Below are positions 55,380-64,000 of a stretch of 64,000 bases of DNA, piece by piece. This DNA is from Cyclaneusma minus (taxonomy: Eukaryota; Ascomycota; Leotiomycetes; Marthamycetales; Marthamycetaceae). The position numbers and the translations under genes are program-made. The notes under the pieces were generated by a model. It was not told the DNA's origin. It did no database searches and saw only the letters and a list, made by a program, of their open reading frames with translations. The DNA lies in NCBI GenBank assembly GCA_037179335.1, contig JAKZHN010000014.1, forward strand, positions 682,001-746,000. The letters are read 5' to 3'. The first letter of the stretch is position 1; each line of letters starts with the position of its first letter.

Positions 55380-57786
55380 CTAACCGCCCATCTCATGAAA
55401 GCGCCTATGCGCCCCCATCGCAAACGCCGGCAAGCTCTTTCCACAAACCTCGCATCGCGGATTTATCTCCTCGTCCATCGAAATTCGTTCTTGTTCCTGT
55501 TCTTCATCATCGTCATCTTCTTCCCAGTCCATATCCTCACTCCCCATCGCAACAAGCGCTGGCGTATTTGCTGCAGGCAAGTTGTCGTCATCAGACCGGA
55601 TCTGCGATCTCTTCAGCCCTCTCTTCTTCACCTCAGCGTCGCCGTTGTCGATAACATCACTGCCGGCGCTAACCCCCACGCCCCCTAGTTTTGGTTTCCC
55701 AAACAGAGTGGAAATGGAGGCCCCACTGCCCAGCGAAACTATGTTCGTAACGGCCACGTTGACGACACTTAAGTTCCATTTGGGTTCTGGATGCAGGCGT
55801 CTAAACATGGGAACCAGTGTTTCTGATACCAGCTTGGCTGCAATGGCTTCTTGCCTATCGTCCAGGTTGAAGACGTAGCGTGGCAAGGGCGCTGAGCGGG
55901 ATATGCGCTTGACACCCCTGCTCGTCTTCCCCTCCTTATCCGACGGCGGTCTCGGACATGTGGTCAGTCTCAAAGTCTTCGGATGAGCTACCCAGTGGTC
56001 TTTCGAAGCGTTTGTGTTTTGCTGGGGTACCGGGGTTGCTGACTGAGGTGTAGCTTGAGGTGTAGCTGTCGCTGATTGGGGCAGAGAAGGTGGTGCGGAT
56101 TCGGATGGCTCGAGTAAGTCGGCATGCATTCGTTTCAACAAGCTCGTAGCAAGCTTATGCAGCTCCCTTTCCACCAGCCTCATCTCATCCAACCTCCCAT
56201 AGCTATCCTCAATCGAAATCGTCTGCGGGATCTTGTTGTACGTCTTCACCTCAGAATCGTCAATACCGTGGAGAAGTAGCCATGTTCTATGCCCGATATC
56301 TTTTGCCGCGCCCGGCCCACCAAGAAGTTCCTGCAGTTCCCGCGGACACATTCCCGGCGCATAACGCACTTTTTCTACCGTAATCGGATCTGGAGCATCT
56401 CGACGATGGTAAAGCGCAATCACATGGTCCCGAATAATCTGTGCCATCTTGCTCCCAATCCCTGGCACCTTTCCAATCTCAAGCCCATCCATAAACTTGC
56501 CCACATTGCCCTTTATCGACACTTCGGTGAATTCGTAAGGCGGCAGTAGCGTCGTCTGTCCAGCCGGTTTGTGCAGATTGCCTACCAGTTTAGCCAGTAG
56601 CTTGGAGGTGGAGATGCCGACGCTGCATGTGTGGCCACGTTCGGCTTCCAGGCCGCAACGCATGTGCCCTGCTAGGTGGGAGGCGAGCGTCAGCCGCGTT
56701 TGCAGCGGCGAGTCTTGCAAGGCCTGTCGAGCTAGCACTGCTTCTTGGGATGGAGTTGGTGTTTCGGGGTCGCGGTGGTGGTAGCCGAAATCGCGAATAG
56801 CACGCTTTTCTGCGGCTAGCTGTTTGGCTGTTGGGGGCTGCGGGGGTGGTGAGTTGGGGTTGGGATATTCGTGGCCGGAGACGGAGGTGGCGTCGAATGG
56901 GAAGCCGCGTGTTGGGTCATCTTTGGAGAGGATGAAGAAGGAGTTTGGGAGGTCGTGGGGGTTTAGGACGGAGTAGTTGTAGTCGATGATGTCTGTGACG
57001 TCGAGAAATACCTCGTCGAGTCCTAGTCGTTCAAATTTCTTGTTCCATGAGAAGCCGGCCAGGAAGTGCGAATTCAGCTTTGATGCATCGCGAAAGGGAG
57101 TGAGGTCTTCGCCACTAACGACTACAACGGAAGGACAGACTTTCTTGGCTTCGCTGAGAAGCTGAAGTTTGCGAAGGCCGTGCGAACGGGCTACGTAGTT
57201 GCAGGTTACGATGATCTGTTTTTGCTGGATGGCGAGAGGGAGGGATTTGAGGGCGGGGTTGGTGGCTTCGATGCAGGAGGCGTAGAAACAGTCGTAGTCC
57301 TGGGGGATGTGTTAGAAGTTTGCGTCATGTGATGTATGAGGTAGGAAGTAGGAAGTAACGGCGAGGCAGTTTTTTGGAGAGCTGAAACTGTCTCTATCGC
57401 TATGTACACGAACAGTGAGGCAGTCTTTTGGAAAGCTGAAATGTTGGAATTTGGAGTTTGAAAGGAAGTGTTGGATGACAGTGACCCACTTCCAGAGAGC
57501 TGGGAATGTTGGTAACGGAAATAGAGATGAAGTCCTGGTGACCCAGACTCTTGGGATTCAGAGAGATTGAAATTGATGCTGGAAGCGGCAATATTGGACC
57601 GTGGTCACATAATACATATGACCCAGTCACTTGAGCTGGAAATTGGAAACCGAGATGTTGGATCGCGGTCACGTGCAAAGTGACTCAGTTTCTCGAGCAG
57701 CTGGACAATTGGAAATGCTGCTCACTCACAAAGTGGATGATGATTCGGTCATCTTTCCTCCTTGGCTTCCTCCACGTCGTATCCAT
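55380..57786 (-). CDS. Y-family DNA polymerase (iota/eta type) with UBZ-like finger
   Basis: Translesion DNA polymerase acting at stalled forks in the nucleus. A short first exon (57,786-57,730: MDTTWRKPRRKDDRIIIHF) joins in phase 0 to the main exon 57,299-55,380, giving 658 residues. Motif I is DYDCFYASC (20-28, metal-binding Asp). LGLDEVFLDVT (111-121) carries the catalytic Asp-Glu. TCNYVARSHGLRKL is the fingers segment, and VGISTSKLLAKLVGNLHKP precedes a helix-hairpin-helix (VPGIGSKMAQII). The extreme C terminus has a C2H2 finger (CEVCGKSLPAFAMGAHRRFH, 635-654) like the ubiquitin-binding UBZ of these polymerases. No PCNA box is obvious. I favour the iota-like fungal clade from the motif I context, but eta is not excluded. 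Confidence 0.88.
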
Positions 57787-59852
57787 GTTGCCATGTGGTC
57801 GTGGCGCGGGCCGTGTTGGATGTTTGGCTGGGCGAGTGGGCGTGTTCCTAAATGCGGCTCACCGTTCCTGAGAACGATTGCGAGCCTATTTCGTAAGTGG
57901 TACAAAGATAGAACACATAACGTTTCTTCCCCACGGTCGTTCGCAGGACTCGGATCACTCTCAAGTCAGATAGTCAGTCGCCCGAATCCTCAACTCCGTG
58001 TGTTGTGGTTGTCCTGGCGGCTGAGAAGATTCAAGCGCGGCTAATCTGATAATCTTATTCTCAGCGAGGCTGAAATAGGCACGGTTGGGGCTTAGAGGCA
58101 GAGCAAACTTTGCAAACCTTTGTAGAGCAGACCATAGTCGAGTTAGTCCGGAAACTCGCACTTCCGCGCAAAAACACAAAAACCTTCCGCACAATTGCAA
58201 AACGCATAACGTCGGCCATTTTATTGCCCTGCAATACCACAACCAATGTATTTTATAATATAAAAATTATATATATATAATTAATTAATTAAAGGCTTTA
58301 AATGCATATAGTTTTTTCTATTTAAAATATATTATAAAAAGCGGGAAAAAGGCTGGAATTTTATTCTGCATATTAATTGCAAGCTATGAAATTACTGCTT
58401 GTATTGGCTAAGGTATTGTGAGATTTTGCTATGCTATAATTAATAGTAAAAAAACATATGCATTTAAAGCCCTTAATAAATTAATTATATATATATAATA
58501 TTTATATTATAAAGTCCATTAATTAAAGCGTTGTAAACCAATAAAATGGGGCATTATACGAACGCCAAATTTATTTTTTATCCAAGTCATTAATTAATAT
58601 TTAGGGTAAAACTCCAGTCTTTTCCCCGCCCTTTATAATATATTTTAAATAGAAAAAACTATATGCATTTAAAGCCTTTAATTAATTATATATATATATA
58701 TATAATTTTTATATTATAAAATACATTGGTTGTGGTATTGCAGGGCAATAAAAATTGGTGGTATGCATAGTAATGCAGTTGTGTTGAAGTGCGAGTTTTC
58801 GGACTAACTCGACTATGGCCCACTCTATTTTGTCCAAACTTTCGCGGTGACGGAGTTTAATTTCAGTAAGCGCGACTAGAGAGAGCATGATGTCAATAAA
58901 TGGGCATTTCTTGGAAGCACAATAGAGTATCGGGAAGCTACTATTCCGGGCACCGGGTGTTTATATCAACCGCACTGTGAGTCTGTGAGGTTTCGATTTC
59001 CGAATGATGCGCACATGTTTTGTTGCTGTCGCTGTTGTTGTTGGGGGCTACGTGGGACTAAACAACATTCTGCTAGTACTAGTACGTAGGCGCCGTCGGA
59101 CATGCTTAATTGCCGCGCTGGCGGGTCCGCGGATCCGGATCTCCCCAATGACAGCTGTGGAATGCGCGCCGGGGCACCCTGCAAACGCACTCCCCGAGCC
59201 ACTGGGCATGGGTGGGCGGCATCTTGGCAGTTTATTGGCTGGAGGCGAAAACGGTCGTGGGTTGTCTGGTGTTTGCAACCATGAGCTTGGCGCTTGCGCG
59301 TTTTCGCTGTTCAGCCACAAGACCAATGAGGGCGGTGGATGACTGACAGCGGCAAGGGCTTGAGAGAACGGACCGCTCTGGATGTTAGGCTTTATATAGG
59401 CTGAGACGGATCCCTGGAACATGCAGATGGTAAACGTTGCCGCTTTCATTTACATACCCCTCATTCGCTGTCCGAGAACCTCCATCGTTGTTCCAAGATC
59501 GACTTCTCTTCTTTTTGAAAACGGAAGATTCCCTTTCGTTGTTCGAGAAGACACTCATCGCTGCTGGCTCTTACATCACTGGCTTTATTGCCTTCTGTTC
59601 GCCTATTCCAAGTTTTCGAAGCTCTCTCTTAGACATCCTCGTCTACATCTCCACACTCTTATGTCATTTGCTGTCTAAACATCAAGAAAGACATCATCTT
59701 CTCAAACCTCAACGTCTATATCTCCACGACGCCTCAGTCTCAGCTTCTGCTTTTACAACCAAGAACTGTCGAACCCACCGAAACTACTAAATCTCTCATC
59801 TCAACACCTCCCAACCATCCTCATGTTACTCACATCCACCCGAACCATCACC
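57787..59852. other. Intergenic region with an AT-rich foldback element
   Basis: About 2 kb upstream of both the polymerase and the 59.8-kb gene. 58,132-58,818 is an inverted-repeat element (own entry). The rest contains short frames on both strands (59,004-59,449) with no family features. Confidence 0.5.
58132..58818. mobile_element. AT-rich foldback (MITE-like) element
   Basis: The outer arms CCATAGTCGAGTTAGTCC... (58,132-58,163) and its inverse (58,787-58,818) match over 32 bp with one mismatch. Inner arms of about 125 bp (58,219-58,345 and 58,625-58,757; ATTGCCCTGCAATACCACAA at the outer end) are nearly perfect inverse copies. The spacer between outer and inner arms differs on the two sides. 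The centre is AT-rich with degenerate composition like the block at 1-9,480. I could not find a clear target duplication, so the class is open. Confidence 0.7.
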
Positions 59853-61040
59853 ATGTCATCTCCCACTCCCCAAAGTCACAACATCCCCTCACCCCCCAAA
59901 CGCCCCCGCCTCTCCCTCCAAACCACAGCGGCTGCTCCCCGCGTCCCAGCCAAATCCCGCATGTCAGGCCTCTCCCTCCACACCATCGACCGCTCCTCCC
60001 CCACCGCCTTCAACACCCTCTCCAACGCCTACGCCACCGCCATCTCCGCCATCCCAGCTTCCCCAGCCACCGCACATCCCTCTTCCTATGGCACTTCCAC
60101 CCGTTCCCCCAAAACCGCCATCAACACCGCTCGTCCGAAATTCCTCCGCATCCAAACCTCTTCCGAGACTGGCACTTCCAGCACCTCAAACTCATCGCCC
60201 GCAAGATCAACTTATGCAAGACACACCCAAACTCCCGGCCCAACATCACAGAGTCCGGGAACGGTTTTCCCATCATCTCTAACCCTCGCTCTCACCCCGA
60301 CACCTGTTTCCTCTACCTCGCCATCAAAAATGTTCACTTTCAACAGCCCCGCTTCCACTCAATCACCACTCACCCCTGGACGCTCACGCCGTGCCACAAT
60401 CAGCCACTCCGCACCATACAGCCATCCAAGATCCTTGCATAGTATTCTCCGCAACTCACCCCTTCCACCACCGTCCAATATAAGTCCACGGCGGGCGGCG
60501 AGGAGGCAGTGTTTCGGCAAGCAAAAGCACGTTGGCTACAACGAGCCCCTAACCCAAGAAATCTCCACAAAAACCTACGTCGCATCACACATCGACCTAC
60601 TCGCCGAAGAAGGCTCGCCTGTCACGCCATCTTCATCTATATCGCCTGAGAAGAAAAGCTTGCGTGAAAATGTTGTGCTGGGAGGTAAGGAGACCGAGAA
60701 TGCGGATCGAGAAAGCAGCGAAGAGGTTGTGGAGAGGGCGGTCAGGGAGGGCGAAGATAGTTTGAGGGATTGTGGACAAACCCCAGGACCGTTTGAGGAG
60801 ATGAGGAGGAGGATGGCGGGCCTGGGGAGTGAGAGTGAGAGTGATGGGACGGGGGAGAGTGGGGAGGGGATGGGGAAGGGGAATGGGCAGAGGAAGAGGA
60901 AGTGGAGGGGGGAGAAGAAGAGGCAGTGGGTTTGGACTATTGGGGTGAATGAGGAGGAGGGGGATGGGGAGAAGGAGGGTGGGAGGGGAGATACGCCGGT
61001 TACTGCTGTGAGGGAGGAGGAGGAGGTGAGAGGAGAATAG
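59853..61040 (+). CDS. Disordered conserved-looking protein, function unknown
   Basis: A single exon; 395 residues from MSSPTPQ, or 405 from an upstream in-frame ATG at 59,823. I prefer 59,853 for its ATCACC-ATG context. The first 200 residues are Ser/Thr/Pro-rich with many SP/TP sites. A short ordered-looking core follows: SLHSILRNSPLPP, RRAARRQCFGKQKHVGYNEPL and TYVASHIDLLAEE. A Glu-rich part and a basic C-terminal block (KRKWRGEKKRQWVWTIG) complete it. The mix suggests a nuclear, phosphorylated regulator, which is inference only. I do not recognise a named family. Confidence 0.7.
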   Translation: MSSPTPQSHNIPSPPKRPRLSLQTTAAAPRVPAKSRMSGLSLHTIDRSSPTAFNTLSNAYATAISAIPASPATAHPSSYGTSTRSPKTAINTARPKFLRIQTSSETGTSSTSNSSPARSTYARHTQTPGPTSQSPGTVFPSSLTLALTPTPVSSTSPSKMFTFNSPASTQSPLTPGRSRRATISHSAPYSHPRSLHSILRNSPLPPPSNISPRRAARRQCFGKQKHVGYNEPLTQEISTKTYVASHIDLLAEEGSPVTPSSSISPEKKSLRENVVLGGKETENADRESSEEVVERAVREGEDSLRDCGQTPGPFEEMRRRMAGLGSESESDGTGESGEGMGKGNGQRKRKWRGEKKRQWVWTIGVNEEEGDGEKEGGRGDTPVTAVREEEEVRGE

Positions 61041-62227
61041 GGAGGCATAAGGGGAAGATGGGGAGTGATGATCATGATGATTTTTATGAACTTATGGCTA
61101 TGATGGATGTGGGGGCTGTTGAATAGGTTGCATTAGTGGGTTTAGCGAAATGGATTGTATCCTTACTGTGTCCGAATTCTTCCTGCGGTTTGCAATTGAC
61201 TTTGCACGATGAATCGTGACTCGTTGTTCGTGACACTGAATTACATGACTTACTGTCTCCTAAACCTGAGGTCAGTCACCTGCTCTGCTCAAGCTGTATG
61301 GATCTCCTGCTTCTCCCAGCCATACACCTGTGAGTCTGTGACCCAGTAGCACAAATACAGCTGATCTCTCAAGCCAAGCAAATTGCTACTTGTATTCAAA
61401 ACCAAACACTTACAGGTCAGCTGGGTACGAATCATTCAGCTTTGGATTTGAATGCCTTTCTCCGCAAACTGAAACCCTTGGCCTTTTTAGCTTTAAACAG
61501 AATCGAGTTCCGTAGCTGGAGCTTGAGGATGGCGTTCGAGAGTCTCATTACTTGGACAATTGCGCCTCTCGCTAAAAGAAAACCGTTCCTGGATTTCCTA
61601 CCATCTTGTTACTATCCTCGCTGGGATCCTCCGTTCCTTTCATAAGCGAGTAGCATCTGTGATATTCACCTGTGATATTTATTCCAAGCGGCTTGCCCTA
61701 AGCCCGCGCTTCGTCCGCTTCCCTCTCGCCTCCTTCGCTCGTTCGCCTGTCTTAAGTGCGGTTCTCCAAGCTTCGTCGCCAGTTGCTCTGCCTTTTAGCG
61801 CGAATACATCTTCTTCTCCTTGTTACGGGCCGTAAGGGGCCCTTCGGACCAAGGTTCCTCCGGACCTTGCTTGTTTGTTATTTGTTTACGCGCTAGTGCG
61901 AGCTAAGCTTCTAAGCGACCGGTCGGGGATGCTGCCAGCTACTTAAGGTAGCCATACCCTCGACCCTCTTAGCTCTTTCGTCTTGTTTATCTTGTCTTTA
62001 CACACGCGTCGGTCCACGTGACCCCTCCTGGTGTAGCCGTGATACTCCTGCTCCTTCCAACCAATCTTCTCACAAGCACTCCACAACAGTCGCCGCTCGC
62101 TACCTCAAGCTACGACCCGTCAACTTTCTACTTCCTACAAGCAACCCCAGCGTGTCTCCTCAGGATACCTTGGTGACCACCAGCGCACACCTTTCTCGTC
62201 CAAGATCACCTCATCGACATAGAAGCT
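61041..62227. other. Intergenic region, possible LTR-like sequence
   Basis: About 1.2 kb. The stretch TGTTACGGGCCGTAAGGGGC at about 61,820 resembles the start of fungal LTRs (TGTTACGG). The following 200 bases have promoter-like CT-rich sequence, but no matching end or second copy is visible, so a solo LTR is only a suggestion. Confidence 0.3.
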
Positions 62228-63039
62228 ATGAAGCAGAAAAGAAACAAGGAAAGCGGCATGCGCAAGTGCATTGTCTGCCGCGACTACTTCGACAAAGAAC
62301 GGTCATTCCCCCAGGCCAACCCGCGTTGCAAACACCGATCCGAGGTCTGCCTGCGCTGTACCAGCCGCGGCATTCACAGCGCATTGGATAACAACGACTT
62401 CCACAATATTCAGTGCCCGCACCCCGAGTGTTTCTGGACGCTTGATGGAGAGCGTATCTTCCAACTGGTCGACGCTACCACATATGCCCGGTTTGTCTCT
62501 TCTTTTCCCAATCCTCTTTCCTGCCCCAAGCCGTCCTTGTGGACCGTCTATCAAGTGCGTCAACTGACATCACCAATGCCTAGATACGAATACCTCTCTG
62601 CACTCAACAGCGTCAAGCATGAGCCGAACTTTCGTTGGTGCTCCAACCCCAATTGCGACGGTTTCGGAGTCCACAACGATGTCCAGGAGCCTATGATGCA
62701 GTGTGGAAAGTGTGGACACTTGACCTGCTTTTACCACCAGCGAGAATGGCACCACGATCTTTCGTGTGAAAAATATAATGAATTCGCCCCCAACGACGAG
62801 GAAAAGGACCCAGAAACTCAAGAGACCATCGCGGAGACCACCAAAGCTTGTCCCCACTGCCAGGCCCGCGTGAAATGGGAAAGTGGCTGCGAACGCATGA
62901 CGTGTAAGTATTCGCTCCCTAAATACTCGACTCCTTGATCCTAACAAGCTTAGGTGGATATTGCAACAAGTACTTTTGCATGCGTTGCGGAGACAAGATG
63001 AAACGCAGTCCACACCAGTGCCGGTATGCGAGCTGGTAA
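62228..63039 (+). CDS. RBR (RING-IBR-RING) E3 ubiquitin ligase
   Basis: Exons 62,228-62,490, 62,584-62,903 and 62,954-63,039 give 222 residues; both junctions complete a codon (Arg, Cys). RING1 has CIVC, then CKHRSEVCLRC and CPHPEC (about 14-66). IBR has WCSNPNCDGF, MQCGKCGHLTCFYHQ and HHDLSCEKY (about 105-160). RING2 has ACPHCQARVKWESGCERMTC, then GYCNKYFCMRCG and a final H and C (about 180-219). The Cys in ESGCERM is at the catalytic thioester position. This is a compact ariadne-like protein without extra domains. Such small RBR genes are multiplied in many Pezizomycotina. Target unknown. Confidence 0.9.
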
Positions 63040-63528
63040 AGAGACTCGATGGAATCTTGAAAGCTAGTCACAGCTTCGAGCTGTGATACTCCTTCCCTAG
63101 CGTCATATGCACAAACGAAAACACACAAAAACAATCACAAAAACACATAAAAAATCCAAAAAATACCTCCCCCCCCCCAAAAAAAACACGAGACACCACA
63201 ACTCCTGCTGCGCACTCTTGCACTTCGACAAGTCCCTTGCCTCTTCCCTGCGACCTCCACAGAATATTCTCCTCGACAAGCATGATCTGGCCAAGACTTT
63301 CGAAAGCAGGTGAGGGCTACGGACGACCCCAAGACCTGGAAGGTCCGAGGATATCTCGCGGACATCGACGTTTCTACGAACTTGCCAATTCGTCAGCAAT
63401 TGCAATTGCCGCCTGTTTTTATGTTCGACCCCATTATTCCCCAAAGCCCATATGCTTAGCCCGTTCGAGATCCCAATATTCCCCGAGCCTATATTAGCAC
63501 CGGCTATTATAATGTCGTCTAGCTGAGA
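63040..63528. other. Intergenic region, nothing identified
   Basis: Contains an ACAAAAACA-rich tract and a C9-A7 homopolymer junction at 63,170-63,187. Frames on both strands are short and featureless. Confidence 0.45.
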
Positions 63529-64000
63529 ATGCAAAAGAACCGTGGTGATACCATCATTTGTGTGCATTGCGGAGCTCCAATCCAATGGGTGTCTATTCCG
63601 GCTGAATACAATGCGAAGTGGAGGCAATTCTGCGCTCGCGTTCGCATCATGCTTGCGACCACTTTGAATGCTGAGAAGAATGCTGCAAAGGAGGCTTAGA
63701 AGGGTGGCAAGAAGGATGACAAGGATGACGAGGAGGCTGCCCTAGATCCGAAACTTTCTAAGACCAATCCCCTGAAGCGTCGTCGTACGCCGTGGTCCCC
63801 AACATCCTTGGCGCTCGGTTCACTCAGGTTTCCAACGTCAACTACCACGATATACGCCGAGTTCCAGTCAGAGGAGGACGCGAGGAGAGAATCTACTTCC
63901 TCGACCACAATGCTACCAAGCTCCGATCACGATCTCCAATGCACCGTTCACGTCCACCCGCGATCTCATTAACGCCAAGAAGCATGTCGAAAGTCAGGTC
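63529..64000 (+). pseudogene. Broken or partial coding region at the right edge
   Basis: From ATG at 63,529 a frame of 56 residues (IICVHCGAPIQWV, then a basic/helical part) ends in TAG at 63,697-63,699. The same frame continues openly as a Lys/Asp-rich stretch (KGGKKDDKDDEEAAL). In another frame, 63,790-63,930 reads AVVPNILGARFTQ and REERIYFLDHNAT, and the last 80 bases read TSTRDLINAKKHVESQ in a third. This looks like a frameshifted gene or an undetected multi-exon gene running off the window. I recognise no family. Confidence 0.3.

Noticed and set aside
1..64000. CRISPR arrays, prokaryotic operons, rRNA genes, telomere repeats
   Set aside because: None found by eye; the tandem repeats present have no unique spacers of constant length, and no TTAGGG array occurs at either end.

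Overview
The window reads as nuclear DNA of a filamentous ascomycete (Pezizomycotina). The reasons are many short spliceosomal introns (about 50-110 nt, GTAAGT/GTGAGT donors, CTAAC/CTGAC-like branch points, YAG acceptors), fungal-type proteins (Chs5, Cnl2/Nkp2-like, Eaf3, Ist2/TMEM16-like), and a sharp border between a very AT-rich gene-free block and normal gene-bearing DNA. I cannot name the genus. All exon structures were worked out by hand from splice signals, reading phase and remembered family features; no search was run.

Layout. 1-about 9,480: AT-rich degenerate repeat DNA without a credible gene. 10,130-14,964: a tandem array of four related, unrecognised genes whose proteins carry CxxC-x(7-15)-CC cysteine modules and SUMO-interaction-like VIDLT motifs; copies 3 and 4 carry disabling lesions. 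15,380-16,310: short-chain dehydrogenase. 17,315-18,602 (-): Chs5-like exomer subunit. 19.6-19.87 kb: minisatellite of 19-bp monomers in a 95-bp higher-order unit. 20.4-22.3 kb: F-box-like protein. 23,699-24,957 (-): secreted protein with about ten PPFPL repeats. 28,294-29,283 (-): divergent Rab GTPase. 30,069-31,177: Dabb-domain protein. 32,676-35,084 (-): TMEM16/anoctamin. 35,968-38,675 (-): Eaf3/MRG15, with an in-frame second N-terminus inside a long intron. 39,186-39,853: Cnl2/Nkp2 kinetochore protein, divergent from Eaf3. 40,176-41,607 (-): ER-type membrane protein with a CYGKC motif. 42,779-45,015: broken Kelch-like membrane protein. 45,494-46,961 (-): methyltransferase interrupted by a 366-bp hAT-like MITE with an 8-bp target duplication. 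48,776-50,920: TPR/ankyrin protein. 51,515-53,228 (-): FAD amine-oxidase-like protein. 54,059-54,918: Vti1 SNARE. 55,380-57,786 (-): Y-family DNA polymerase (iota/eta type) with a C-terminal UBZ-like finger. 58.13-58.82 kb: AT-rich foldback element. 59,853-61,040: disordered conserved-looking protein. 62,228-63,039: RBR (RING-IBR-RING) ubiquitin ligase. The right edge holds a broken or partial coding region.

There is no operon or obvious biosynthetic cluster. Housekeeping genes (trafficking: Chs5, Vti1, Rab; lipids: TMEM16; chromatin and centromere: Eaf3, Cnl2; translesion synthesis) alternate with accessory material. The accessory end, next to the AT-rich block, is where the unusual cysteine-module family sits. 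The most interesting items are that family, the PPFPL-repeat secreted precursor, the second N-terminus for the MRG domain, and the MITE-split methyltransferase.
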